This document shows, one piece after another, positions 49,124 to 58,237 of a stretch of 64,000 nucleotides of DNA. The notes beneath the pieces are model-generated. The model did not search any database and was not told where the DNA came from. It saw nothing but the letters and a program-made list of their open reading frames with translations. A program made the position numbers and the translations under genes. This DNA comes from an uncultured Oscillibacter sp. (GTDB lineage Bacteria; Bacillota; Clostridia; Oscillospirales; Oscillospiraceae): assembly GCA_910579435.1 (NCBI GenBank), contig CAJTVF010000008.1:1-64000 (forward strand), given 5' to 3'. Position 1 is the stretch's first letter, and each line of letters begins with the position of its first letter.

Positions 49124-49889
49124 GGCAGCCCTGTTTGAACTGGCGCCCCGGGAGGGGACGATGGATTGGGATAACGTGGGGCACCTGCTGGGGGACCCCG
49201 GTCAGGAGGTTCGCCGCTGCATGGTGGCGTTGGACATCACCCACGCGGTGGCGGAGGAGGCCATCGCGGCGGGCTGCCAGCTCCTTGTCTCCCATCATCC
49301 CATCATGAACTGCAAATGGTCCCAGGTGCAGACGGTGCGGGACGACACCTTTCAGGGCAGTCTCCTGACCAGGCTGCTGCGGGCCAATGTGTCCGCCATC
49401 TGCATGCACACGAATCTGGACATCGCGGGGGGCGGCGTCAACGACGTTTTGGCCCGGGCCTTGGGCATTCAGGAGCCGGAGGGCTTTACCAGCGAGGGCG
49501 TGGGCCGTTGCGGCTGGAGGGCGGAGCCTATGGCGTTGCCGGATTTTGTTCGGTTTGTCTCCAGGACCTTGGGCTGCAATGGCGTCCGCTATGCCGGCGC
49601 GGGAAAGCCCGTTCACCGGGTGGCCGTGGGCGGCGGAGCCTGCGGAGAATTTGAGGACGCCGCCATTGCCGCCGGGTGCGACACCTTCGTCACCTCCGAT
49701 CTGAGCTATCACCAGTTTGTGGACGCCAGGGTCAAGGGCATCAACCTCATCGACGCCGGGCACTTTCCCACGGAAAACCCGGTCTGCGAAACGGTGGCCG
49801 CCTTTTTGACCCAGCGGTTCCCGAACCTGCAAGTCCAAATATCCGCTTCTCACAAGGAAGCGATTCAGTATTATGTGGAAGGAGAATAA
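49101..49889 (+). CDS. Nif3-like dinuclear metal-centre protein
   Basis: 262 residues, Nif3/YqfO family, often labelled GTP cyclohydrolase I type 2. Metal ligands visible in LLVSHHPIM, CMHTNLD and FPTENPVCE. The CutA-like insert of longer members is absent. GAGGAGTGG precedes ATG 49101. Precise activity unknown. Confidence 0.88.
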   Translation: MPTVREIEAALFELAPREGTMDWDNVGHLLGDPGQEVRRCMVALDITHAVAEEAIAAGCQLLVSHHPIMNCKWSQVQTVRDDTFQGSLLTRLLRANVSAICMHTNLDIAGGGVNDVLARALGIQEPEGFTSEGVGRCGWRAEPMALPDFVRFVSRTLGCNGVRYAGAGKPVHRVAVGGGACGEFEDAAIAAGCDTFVTSDLSYHQFVDARVKGINLIDAGHFPTENPVCETVAAFLTQRFPNLQVQISASHKEAIQYYVEGE

Positions 49890-49894
49890 ACGCC

Positions 49895-50629
49895 ATGTCA
49901 GGACATTCAAAGTGGCATAATATCCAGAAAACCAAGGGCGCGGCGGACGCCAAACGCTCCGCCGCCTTTACCAAGATCGCCCGGGAGATTATTGTCGCCG
50001 TCAAAGAGGGGGGCTCCGGAGATCCCAACAACAACTCCCGGCTGGCCACGGTAATCGCCAAAGCCAAAGCGGTCAACATGCCCAACGACAACATCAAGCG
50101 CACCATCGACAAGGCGCTGGGAGCGGGGAACACCGACAACTATGAGGCCGTCACCTATGAGGGCTATGGCCCCGGCGGCGTGGCCGTCATTGTGGAGGCC
50201 CTGACCGATAACCGCCAGCGCACCGCGCCGGAGGTCCGCCATGCGTTTGACAAGTGCAACGGCAATCTGGGAGCCATCGGCTGCGTGTCCTGGTCCTTCG
50301 ACAAAAAGGGCGTCATTGTCATTGACAATGAGGAGGGGGAGCTGGACGAGGAGACGGTCATGATGGACGCTCTGGACGCCGGCGCTGCGGATTTCGAGGC
50401 CGACGGCCCCGCCCTGGAGATCACCTGCGACCCCGATGCGTTCAACGGTGTGGTGAAAGCCTTGGAGGAGAAGGGGTACAGCTTCGTCAGTGCCGAGGTG
50501 GAGATGGTGCCTCAGAACTACATCACCCTCAGCGGAGAGGGCGATGTAAAAAACATGCAGAAGCTCATCGATATGCTGGAAGACAGCGACGACGTGCAGA
50601 ACGTCTGGCACAACTGGGATAATGACTGA
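49895..50629 (+). CDS. YebC/PmpR family protein
   Basis: 244 residues, starting MSGHSKWHNIQKTKGAADAK, the family hallmark. YebC-type proteins act as regulators, and some promote translation of proline stretches. The GYGPGGVAVIVEALTDNR block is also conserved. ATG 49895 behind AAGGAGAATAAACGCC; the frame opens earlier without support. Confidence 0.92.
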   Translation: MSGHSKWHNIQKTKGAADAKRSAAFTKIAREIIVAVKEGGSGDPNNNSRLATVIAKAKAVNMPNDNIKRTIDKALGAGNTDNYEAVTYEGYGPGGVAVIVEALTDNRQRTAPEVRHAFDKCNGNLGAIGCVSWSFDKKGVIVIDNEEGELDEETVMMDALDAGAADFEADGPALEITCDPDAFNGVVKALEEKGYSFVSAEVEMVPQNYITLSGEGDVKNMQKLIDMLEDSDDVQNVWHNWDND

Positions 50630-50636
50630 CACGAAG

Positions 50637-50675
50637 AAGCGGGATGGGCCGGAAAGGGACCGTCCCGCTCTTTCA
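50637..50675 (+). terminator. Terminator after yebC
   Basis: GCGGGA...TCCCGC closes an internal GGCC-containing hairpin, followed by TCTTTC. Confidence 0.6.
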
Positions 50676-50739
50676 CATAAAATATATTAAACAAAAACTT
50701 TGTTTTGTGTAATAATTGAAGGCTGCTTCAAGCGCAGAA

Positions 50740-50785
50740 ACGGACCGCCGTCCCTTAAGCAGGGGGACAGCGGTCCGTTTTTATC
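50740..50785. terminator. Terminator after cotH, minus strand, possibly bidirectional
   Basis: ACGGACCGC and GTCCC pair with GGGGAC and GCGGTCCGT, one bulge, next to the cotH stop. A T run is present on the plus strand side (GTTTTTA). Confidence 0.65.
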
Positions 50786-52625
50786 CCTTCCTGCGCCGGA
50801 AGAGGAGGGCGGTCAAAAGTCCGGCCAAGAGCACGGCCAGGGACACGGCCGTCAGGAGCAGGGCGCTGCCGCTAAGAGCAACGGGGGCTTCCCCTGGAAT
50901 CGCTCCGCCGGGAAAGCCGCTTTCTCCGGGCCGCTCCGGCGGGCCTTGCCGCAGGATTTCGACGGGCTGGGACTCCATTGCCGGCAGGGCCGCATCCTCC
51001 TGGAACTGCGCGGGAGGACTGGGGGCGCCTGCCTGCGGGTCCTCTCCCGGATTGCCGCCGGGAGAGGATGGCCGTTCCCCGCCGCCAAAGCCTTTGTCAT
51101 GGTCCATGGTGCCCATGTCGGAGAGGACGATGGAGGAGGCGTCCACCAGGGCGGAGGGGTCCGCCGCCTGGCCGTCCTCGGTGGAGGGGATGGTCCCGTT
51201 CAGCTGACCGGCGATGCTCTCGGACCGGAGGCGGCAAAAGGCCCGAAGGGTTTCCACACCGATTTCGAACTCTTCATAGGTATAAAACCGGGTGGGGTCC
51301 TGTTCCACATAGGGGGAAATCAGCTCCGCTGCGCTGTCGATCAGCGCCGCCGGGTCCACGGTTTCCAGAAACTCCCGGAGATACTGGTGATACAGCTCCG
51401 TATACTCCGGGCTGGCAAAGATCCAATCCACCATAGGCCGGCTGTCGCCGCCGGAAACAGGGGAGTCAATGGGGGCGTTGACCTCACTGTCCGCGTCTCC
51501 GCCCTGGAAGGTGCCGTAGGCCAGGTTGTAGTCCCAGGGAATCATGGAAAGACGGCCCTCTTCTTCATAAAGGTAATAATTGTGGACCATGGAGCCGGTG
51601 TAGCTGTCGCCGTTGCGGACGAAATTGTGGACCACGAAATAGCGGAGGACCTCGTCAATATCAAGAACTTCCTCCAGGTTTTCGCCGTCATTGAGGGCCT
51701 TCAGCGAGGCGATCAGCCGGGCCTGGTCCACCTTGGTCACGTCCGTTTTGGCATTCTGAAAGATGTTCGGGTAACTGTCCGGGTCGTCGTCGATGTATCG
51801 GAGCTTCACGTCGTCGCTGCCCATGCCGCCGCCGGGACCGCCTCCCATTCCGCCGGGCTCTTCGCCGCGTCCGCGCTTGCCGTCAGGAGCACTCTGCCCG
51901 CCGCGGAACGGCTGGCTGTCTGGCAGGGAGGGAAGAGCGCCGTCTTCGCCAAAATCCATAACATTCTTCATGTCAAATTCCCGGCCGTTGCCCCGGCCGC
52001 CGCCGAAGCTCATGCTGTCGGGCTTATAGAGCTTGCCGGGGTCGCTGCCGTAATTCCGCCGGAGGAAACCGTCCTCCACGCCCTCCACGGCCAGGTACAG
52101 CCCCCAATCCTGGCCGTTGACCGTGATGAAAACATAGCTGCAAAGGGGCGCGTCCACGCCGAAGGCTCCCATCATTTGATAGGTGAGGTAATCCTTCATA
52201 TAGGTGGTATCCTGAATGATGTTGTTCAGGCTCAGCTTATCCAAGCCGTAGTAGGTGCTGCCGCTGTTATAGTGGTCAAATTCCAGCTTGAAGCTGTAGC
52301 GGTCGCTGTCCATGGCGGAGACCATGGTGAGGGAGGTGTTGCCCTTGGCCCGAATGGCGGTGTTTTGGTACGCCTCGCCGTCAATTACAACGGCGCACTG
52401 AGCGTATTCCTCGTTTTCGCAGGTCTCCAGGAAGCCGTCCCAATCGTCCATAACGATGTCGATGGTGTGGACCCGCGCCGTGTCAAAAAGCCGGGTCTCA
52501 TAACCCATGACGGAGGCGGCGGGCCGGACGCCCAGGGCTTCGCCGTTCATGAAAGCGGCGGTCAGCAGCAGGCAGAGGACCAGGGCGGCGGCGCAGAGCT
52601 TGTCTATGTATTTGTGGGTCGACAT
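50781..52625 (-). CDS. CotH kinase family protein, secreted and membrane anchored
   Basis: 614 residues. A signal/anchor at 10-27 and a C-terminal span (LLLTAVSLAVLLAGLLTALL) followed by RRRKG. The CotH kinase core includes IRAKGNTSL (ATP loop), YSFKLEFD, LYLAVEGVEDGFLRRNYG and the metal site IPWDYNLAYG. Spore CotH phosphorylates coat proteins, but this non-coat version belongs to a polyphosphate-type operon. Glycine/proline-rich inserts at about 235-275 and 505-575 look disordered. Confidence 0.88.
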   Translation of the reverse strand: MSTHKYIDKLCAAALVLCLLLTAAFMNGEALGVRPAASVMGYETRLFDTARVHTIDIVMDDWDGFLETCENEEYAQCAVVIDGEAYQNTAIRAKGNTSLTMVSAMDSDRYSFKLEFDHYNSGSTYYGLDKLSLNNIIQDTTYMKDYLTYQMMGAFGVDAPLCSYVFITVNGQDWGLYLAVEGVEDGFLRRNYGSDPGKLYKPDSMSFGGGRGNGREFDMKNVMDFGEDGALPSLPDSQPFRGGQSAPDGKRGRGEEPGGMGGGPGGGMGSDDVKLRYIDDDPDSYPNIFQNAKTDVTKVDQARLIASLKALNDGENLEEVLDIDEVLRYFVVHNFVRNGDSYTGSMVHNYYLYEEEGRLSMIPWDYNLAYGTFQGGDADSEVNAPIDSPVSGGDSRPMVDWIFASPEYTELYHQYLREFLETVDPAALIDSAAELISPYVEQDPTRFYTYEEFEIGVETLRAFCRLRSESIAGQLNGTIPSTEDGQAADPSALVDASSIVLSDMGTMDHDKGFGGGERPSSPGGNPGEDPQAGAPSPPAQFQEDAALPAMESQPVEILRQGPPERPGESGFPGGAIPGEAPVALSGSALLLTAVSLAVLLAGLLTALLFRRRKG

Positions 52626-52638
52626 AGGGCGTCTCCTT

Positions 52639-53310
52639 TTAACCCATATAATCCCCGTTGTAGCTCACCAGCACCGCGCTGCGGACGCCGGGCAGGTCCG
52701 CCAGGGCGTTGATAAAGCCGGTGCTTTCGTCCTTCAGGCGGATTTCCAGATTCAGCTCCACCGCGTCCTTCTGGACGGTTTTGCTTTTTACCACGCAGCG
52801 TCGGGTGTTCTGCTGGAGGAGCTCCTTTGCCCGGGCCTCGCTGTCCGGGCCGTCGCACTGGAGAACGGCGATATAGGGGTCGCAGCGGGATTTCCGGTTG
52901 ACGAATACCAGCAGCATGAAGCCAATGACCATGCTGCCGAAGACCGCCAGCGGGATCAGCCCCGCCGCCAGGACAATGCCCACGGCGATGGACCAGAAGA
53001 GAAACGCGATGTCCAGAGGCTCCTTGATGGCGGTGCGGAAGCGGACGATGGACAGCGCGCCCACCATGCCCAGAGACAGCACCACGTTGCTGGTGACCGC
53101 CAGGATAACCATGGTGGTGATCATCGTCAGAGCTACCAGGGTCACGCCAAAGCTGGAGGAATACATGACGCCGGTGAAGGTCTTCTTGTAGACTAGGAAG
53201 ATGAACAGCCCCAGGCCAAAGGCCAGAACCAGGGCCAGGACCATATCCAGAAGGCTGACGCTGGTGACGTTCTCTAAAAAGCTGGATTTAAAAATATCTT
53301 GAAAAGTCAT
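52639..53310 (-). CDS. DUF4956 membrane protein
   Basis: 223 residues with three to four N-terminal membrane spans (LVLAFGLGLFIFLVYKKTF, LVALTMITTMVILAVTSNVV, LAAGLIPLAVFGSMVIGFML) and a cytosolic C-terminal domain. It contains the conserved SIVRFRTAIKEPLDIAFLFW block. Found widely beside VTC polymerase genes. Ends 13 bases before the CotH gene. Confidence 0.85.
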   Translation of the reverse strand: MTFQDIFKSSFLENVTSVSLLDMVLALVLAFGLGLFIFLVYKKTFTGVMYSSSFGVTLVALTMITTMVILAVTSNVVLSLGMVGALSIVRFRTAIKEPLDIAFLFWSIAVGIVLAAGLIPLAVFGSMVIGFMLLVFVNRKSRCDPYIAVLQCDGPDSEARAKELLQQNTRRCVVKSKTVQKDAVELNLEIRLKDESTGFINALADLPGVRSAVLVSYNGDYMG

Positions 53311-53331
53311 AACAGTTCGTTCCTTTCTTAT

Positions 53332-54003
53332 TTATCCATAAATGCGGCAGGCCGCGTATTTTGAGAAGGAAGAGGTATGCCGCCCGGGAAGCTGCACCGC
53401 GTCCCGGATGATATCGGGGAGAAATTCGTCCCATTTTACTTCCAAAATGGCGGGGGCGTCTCCGGCGGGGACGGTGATAGCGGAGGGATTCAAGAAATCT
53501 GTAGACCCCAGGCCGGTACGGATGTTGAAATCCAAAGTAACCCGCACGTTTCCAGCGGGAAAAACGTAAGCGTCTCGGGTATAGTCTACGAGGGTCCTAG
53601 GCCGGAGGCCGTTGACTTTCATCTTCCAGTAAAGCTCTTGAATCAGGGGCCTGCCGCTGCTAGGCATCCAGCCCAGGTTTCCGTCCAGAAGGAGTTGGAC
53701 CTCCTGCGTGCTGAGGAGGACGGATCGCTTGCCGCAGAGGCCGTCCCACTTGACCTTCTTTTCCAGACAGATGTAAGAGGCATCGCCATTGTAGTACCGT
53801 ATTCGGAATTTCTCCCGCCGGGCCACGCCGTCAAGTTTCTCCCGCAGGGCCGTGTCCCGGGAATCGTCGAAGTACAGGCTCCGGATCTCATAGCGTCCGT
53901 TCTGCCCGTGGCCGTCCCGCCGGGCCGCCGCAGAGAGGCGGGAGGAGAGGACCAGCCGGTCGGCGGCGGTGATCTCGTGCTTCCACTCGTGCCGAGGTTT
54001 CAT
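53332..54003 (-). CDS. VTC-domain polyphosphate polymerase
   Basis: 223 residues with the VTC tunnel fold: HEWKHEI, YEIRSLYFDD, EKFRIRYYN, ICLEKKVK and ILEVKWDEF, basic and acidic residues that bind phosphate chains and metal. ATG 54003 follows AAAGGAGCCCAAG. First gene of VTC-DUF4956-CotH, an arrangement known from many Firmicutes; the joint product is not established. Confidence 0.85.
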   Translation of the reverse strand: MKPRHEWKHEITAADRLVLSSRLSAAARRDGHGQNGRYEIRSLYFDDSRDTALREKLDGVARREKFRIRYYNGDASYICLEKKVKWDGLCGKRSVLLSTQEVQLLLDGNLGWMPSSGRPLIQELYWKMKVNGLRPRTLVDYTRDAYVFPAGNVRVTLDFNIRTGLGSTDFLNPSAITVPAGDAPAILEVKWDEFLPDIIRDAVQLPGRHTSSFSKYAACRIYG

Positions 54004-54199
54004 GCTTGGGCTCCTTTCGTTCAAGAGGATGGGGGCATCATACAGGGAATTTCTTAGTTCAACCTTAAAAACTGGCAGACTGGGAAAAGTTTTCCCTGGG
54101 ACCGGAAGCGCTTGCGGCAAGCGGAATCCGTCGGATTCTACCGCTGGTCGGTTGCTTTTTTGGTCCGGTCTGGTGTACACTGGCGGAGAGGTGAAGCCT

Positions 54200-55303
54200 A
54201 TGAACAAGCAGCAATTTGGAAGCTTTATCGCGGATACCCGAAAAGCCGCCGGTCTGACCCAAAAGGCGCTGGCCGGGCGGCTGCATGTGACGGACAAGGC
54301 GGTGAGCAAGTGGGAGCGGGCCCTGAGCTATCCGGACGTGACCCTGCTGGAGCCTCTGGCGGAGGCTTTGGACCTGGGGGTGGAGGAGCTGATGGCCTGC
54401 CGGAGGCTTGAAGGGAAGAAGGAGGGAGAACCTGTGCGGAATTTGAAAGAGGAAAAACCCATGCAGAACTTGTTGGAGATTTCCCGGGAAAGTTTGCGGT
54501 CGGAGCGCCGGAAGCACGTCTGGCAGACGGCGCTGGCCCTGGCGCTGATGCTGGCGGCGGCCCTGGGAACGATCTGGTATTGCGGCACTTATGTCAGCGA
54601 GGAAATCGTTGACGGTATTATTTCCAAGGAAACCACAGGTGGAGAGAACTATCTTTATGTGGACCAGGAGGGCCACCTGCTCCGGCTGAAATGCGGAGAG
54701 GGTGTGGACTTTGATAGTATCGCGCTAAAAGACGAGTGGGGCAGTGATTATATCTATACTATGAACTGCCGCTGGAACCGGCGGACCTGTGAGGGGACCG
54801 TTGCCTCATGCAACTTTCACGGGGTATCTCTGGGCGGGATGATGGACGTAACCTATGAGACGGAGACCGCCCCGTTGTTCTGGTATGACGAAGTCCACTA
54901 CGTTCCCGAAAACTACTATCCGGATCCCTACGCCGAGCCTAGGGGACAGGTGTTTCTCTGCGACTACCGCTTCTGGACCGGCACATGGGATGTCAATGCC
55001 TTCCAATGGAAGGACGAGGAGCGGGTGCTACTGATCGAGGACTGCATCAGCGCCACGGTGGCGGATATCGACCAGGACGGGCACAACGAGGTGGTGGTCC
55101 GCACCCGCTGGCCGGAAAAGCCCTATGCTGTTTACGACTGGGTGAGCAACGATTTCTCGGACAAGCAATACTCCATCCTCTGGCTGGACAGCGTTTCCCC
55201 GGAATTGCGGGAACGGCTCATGACTGTCTCGGAGTCAATGGAGAAGGCTGACCGGGAATTGCGCGAGGTCCACGGGGAAGAAGAGGACACCGTGATTCGA
55301 TGA
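54200..55303 (+). CDS. XRE-family regulator with membrane anchor and extracytoplasmic domain
   Basis: 367 residues. N-terminal Cro/CI HTH (FGSFIADTRKAAGLTQKALAGRLHVTDKAVSKWE), a linker, one membrane span (TALALALMLAAALGTIWYC, about 115-133) and a C-terminal domain outside the membrane ending in an EF-hand-like ATVADIDQDGHNEVVVR. This suggests a sensor that acts directly on DNA. ATG 54200 follows GGAGAGGTGAAGCCT. Divergent from the VTC operon, which may be its target. Confidence 0.82.
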   Translation: MNKQQFGSFIADTRKAAGLTQKALAGRLHVTDKAVSKWERALSYPDVTLLEPLAEALDLGVEELMACRRLEGKKEGEPVRNLKEEKPMQNLLEISRESLRSERRKHVWQTALALALMLAAALGTIWYCGTYVSEEIVDGIISKETTGGENYLYVDQEGHLLRLKCGEGVDFDSIALKDEWGSDYIYTMNCRWNRRTCEGTVASCNFHGVSLGGMMDVTYETETAPLFWYDEVHYVPENYYPDPYAEPRGQVFLCDYRFWTGTWDVNAFQWKDEERVLLIEDCISATVADIDQDGHNEVVVRTRWPEKPYAVYDWVSNDFSDKQYSILWLDSVSPELRERLMTVSESMEKADRELREVHGEEEDTVIR

Positions 55304-55312
55304 ACGTACATG

Positions 55313-55348
55313 AAAAGGCCCCGGCAGCGTATTACGCCGCCGGGGCCA
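55313..55348 (-). terminator. Terminator of rnpB
   Basis: On the minus strand GGCCCCGGC pairs with GCCGGGGCC, followed by TTTTC. It lies directly after the RNA. Confidence 0.85.
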
Positions 55349-55356
55349 CATTTTTT

Positions 55357-55882
55357 GCGAGCAAAACTGTAAGCCGGGTTCTGTATTTGACAGCCATCTA
55401 TCTAGGCGCACTGTTGCCAGCGCGCTCCAGCCACCCCGGGAGCGGCCGGGCCAGCCTATATGCTCCCATACCGGTGTTGCTCCGGATAGAGTTTACAGCA
55501 TCGGACACTCTCGAGCCGACGGGTGCGCTCTTACCGCACCTTTCCACCCTTACCATTGCGGCAAAGCCGTAATGGTAAGGGTGGAAAGCGATTTCTTCGA
55601 AATCGCGTCCGCTGCGGAGGGGTTTATTGAATAGAAAGGCGGGGTTCCGCCCCCCTTTCAAAATCCCCCCGTTTCCTGCGGCCCGCTTGCGCGGACGCCG
55701 CAGGGGCGGTGTTTCCTATTTCCCTTATCAGCACGGTTTTGCCGCAATGGCGGTATATCTCTGTTGCACTTTTCCTGAAGTCGCCTTCGGCGGGCGTTAC
55801 CCGTTATCCTTGCCCTGTGGAGCCCGGACTTTCCTCATGGACGGCCTTTCGGCCTGCCCACGCGGCTGTCTGTTTTCCTCGC
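55357..55882 (-). ncRNA. rnpB: RNase P RNA, enlarged
   Basis: The catalytic RNA of tRNA 5' processing. Conserved blocks on the minus strand: GAGGAAAGTCCGGGCTCC near the 5' end, GGTAAGGGTGGAAAGG and GTGCGGTAAGAGCGCACC in the specificity domain, and CAGAACCCGGCTTACAG near the 3' end. P1 pairs GCGAG.AAAAC with GTTTT.CTCGC, giving 55357-55882 (about 526 nt, against roughly 350-400 usual). The extra length lies around 55565-55700 and contains an inverted copy of the GGTAAGGGTGGAAA block. Confidence 0.92.
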
Positions 55883-55889
55883 GACATGT

Positions 55890-55918
55890 ATTATACAGGC
55901 AAACGGCAAAGTTGTCAA
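55890..55918 (-). promoter_or_regulatory. rnpB promoter
   Basis: On the minus strand TTGACA, 17 bases, TATAAT: perfect boxes. The TGA inside TTGACA is also the stop codon of the upstream hydrolase gene. Confidence 0.88.
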
Positions 55919-56616
55919 CCGGCGTTCGTTTCCCGAAGCCAATCCGACAGGGCCGCCAGGTCCGGCGGCGTGTGGAACCAGTGCTCCGCGCCCTCCACGG
56001 TCCACAGGCGGCAGGACCAGCGCGCTGCAAAGGCGGCGACGGTTTCCCCGGCCACAAGCGTGTCCCCGGCTCCCCGGAGAATGTCGGTGGGGAAGGGCCA
56101 GCGGTCAACGGGGTGACTGCGGATATAGCCATAATCGTCCCAATAGAGGGTCTGGCCCATGGGAGTGGGAATGGCTTTTTCCGTTTCCAGACGGGCCTCC
56201 GAGATTTGAAACCAGCCCATCATGTCCCGGGTCAGGCGCTCCATGTCCACCACCGGGGAGAGAAACCAGGCGCGGGAGATCCTCCGGCCCGGGCAGGCCA
56301 GGAGGCTGAAATAGGCTCCCATGCTGACGGCAAAGAGGCCAAGGTCCGTCCAGCGGCTTTCCGCATAGTCCAGAACAGCGGAGAACTCCCGGACGCAGAC
56401 CGGGGGCTTGCAGAGAGTGGGCTCGTCTTTGCGGTCTCCGTGTTCCGGAAGATCGAAGCTCAGGACCTGCCAGCCGGGGAGGGCCTCCGCCAGGAGGCGG
56501 AAGGGAACGTCCGTTTTGCTGGACTGCGCCCCGTGGACGGCGACAATCACCCGCTCCGAGGGCGGGCCCCAGAGCGCGGCGGGAATATGGCCGATTTGAA
56601 AAAACAGCGGTTCCAT
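55915..56616 (-). CDS. Alpha/beta hydrolase
   Basis: 233 residues with the hydrolase fold: oxyanion region VIVAVHGAQSSK, nucleophile serine in LFAVSMGAYFSLL, acid in RGAGDTLVAGE and histidine in GAEHWFH. ATG 56616 follows AAAGGAGATTTACG; the frame opens further upstream without a site. Substrate unknown. Its stop lies inside the rnpB -35 box. Confidence 0.8.
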   Translation of the reverse strand: MEPLFFQIGHIPAALWGPPSERVIVAVHGAQSSKTDVPFRLLAEALPGWQVLSFDLPEHGDRKDEPTLCKPPVCVREFSAVLDYAESRWTDLGLFAVSMGAYFSLLACPGRRISRAWFLSPVVDMERLTRDMMGWFQISEARLETEKAIPTPMGQTLYWDDYGYIRSHPVDRWPFPTDILRGAGDTLVAGETVAAFAARWSCRLWTVEGAEHWFHTPPDLAALSDWLRETNAG

Positions 56617-56799
56617 CGTAAATCTCCTTTTTCGTTTCGCCTGACAGAATATCACAAATTTCCTCCCCAGACAAGTCTTGCCGAGAAGGGTCCGGCGTGG
56701 TAAAATAGGAAAGCGATTGACCGATTGGCATCCAGGAAGCATTTCTATGATGAAGAGAAAAATCCCGTCCTCAGACGGGGAGGATAAGGAGCGATTTCC

Positions 56800-58194
56800 G
56801 TGAGATTTGAGGAGTATCTGTCCTCTTTGCACAGCAAAACCGTGGCCGTCATCGGCATTGGTGTCTCCAACCGGCCCCTCATCGAGCTGCTGCTCTCCCG
56901 GGGCGTGGCGGTGACCGCCTGCGACAAAAAGGACCGGGCAGCCCTGGGCCCCCTAGCGGAGGAGCTGGAGGGAAAGGGCTGCCGCCTCCGGCTGGGGCCG
57001 GACTATCTGAAGGACCTGACGGAAGACGTGATTTTCCGCACCCCGGGGATGCGGCCCGATTTGCCGGAGCTTACCGCCGCCGTGGAACGGGGGAGCGCAC
57101 TGACCAGCGAGATGGAGGTGTTCTTTGCGGTCTGTCCCTGTCCCATCATCGCCGTCACCGGCAGCGACGGGAAAACCACTACCACCACCATCATTGCGGA
57201 GCTTCTCCGAGCGGCGGGGCACACCGTTCACCTGGGGGGGAACATCGGCCACCCGCTGCTGGCGGAGACCGGAGGCATGACGGCAGAGGACGTCGCCGTG
57301 CTGGAGCTGAGCTCTTTCCAGCTGATGACCATGACCCGAAGCCCCCATATCGCCGTCGTCACGAACCTTTCGCCCAATCATTTGGATGTTCACAAGGATT
57401 ACGACGAATATATTGCCGCAAAGGGAAACATCTTTACACACCAGACGCCAAAAGATATTGCTGTTTTTAATGCCGACAATGAGGTCACGAGCTCCTTTAT
57501 CGGCCGGGAACTGGGGGGCCTCCGTACGTTCAGCCGCCGAAAAACGGTGGAGCGGGGCGCTTATCTTGCGCCGGACACCTCCGGAGACGGGCAGGCAGTC
57601 TGGGTATCCAATGACACCGGCCGCCGCAGGGTGCTCCCGCTGGCGGAGATTAAGCTCCCCGGGGCCCACAATGTGGAGAACTACCTGGCCGCCATCGCCG
57701 CTGTAGACGGGCTGGTCCCAGACGGGATTATCCGGAAGTTCGCCAAGGACTTCGGCGGCGTGGAGCACCGCATCGAGCTGGTGCGGGAGCTGGACGGCGT
57801 GCGGTACTATAACGACTCGATCGCCTCCAGCCCAAACCGGACCATCGCGGGGCTGAACTCCTTCCGGGAGAAGGTTATCCTCATCGCCGGAGGGAAGGAT
57901 AAGGGGATCTCCTACGACAGCCTGGGCCCCGTGATCAACGGCCATGTGAAGCTGCTGATTCTCTGCGGAGCCACCGCCGGAGTGATCCGCTCCTCTGTGG
58001 AACAGGCGGAAAACTACGGCGGCTTGGAAATCGTGGACGTGGAGGATTACCGCCAGGCGGTCTTTCTGGCCCGGAGCCGGGCCGGAGAGGGGGATGTGGT
58101 AATCCTGTCCCCCGCCAGCACGTCTTTTGACCGCTTCGCCAACTTCATGGAGCGGGGAAGGGTTTTTAAGGAGATCGTGAACGGGCTGAAATAA
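56800..58194 (+). CDS. murD: UDP-N-acetylmuramoylalanine--D-glutamate ligase
   Basis: Adds D-Glu to UDP-MurNAc-Ala. 464 residues: ATP loop VTGSDGKTTTTT near 120, NLSPNHLDVHKDY, carbamate-lysine region, GGVEHRIELV and NDSIASSPNRTIAGL. GTG 56800 behind AAGGAGCGATTTCC. A small stem CCCGTC/GACGGG lies at 56763-56779 just upstream. Followed by yunB and ligA. Confidence 0.94.
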   Translation: MRFEEYLSSLHSKTVAVIGIGVSNRPLIELLLSRGVAVTACDKKDRAALGPLAEELEGKGCRLRLGPDYLKDLTEDVIFRTPGMRPDLPELTAAVERGSALTSEMEVFFAVCPCPIIAVTGSDGKTTTTTIIAELLRAAGHTVHLGGNIGHPLLAETGGMTAEDVAVLELSSFQLMTMTRSPHIAVVTNLSPNHLDVHKDYDEYIAAKGNIFTHQTPKDIAVFNADNEVTSSFIGRELGGLRTFSRRKTVERGAYLAPDTSGDGQAVWVSNDTGRRRVLPLAEIKLPGAHNVENYLAAIAAVDGLVPDGIIRKFAKDFGGVEHRIELVRELDGVRYYNDSIASSPNRTIAGLNSFREKVILIAGGKDKGISYDSLGPVINGHVKLLILCGATAGVIRSSVEQAENYGGLEIVDVEDYRQAVFLARSRAGEGDVVILSPASTSFDRFANFMERGRVFKEIVNGLK

Positions 58195-58237
58195 AGCCAA
58201 GCCCCCGGCGCATACAGTGTCCCGGGGGTGGTGACGG

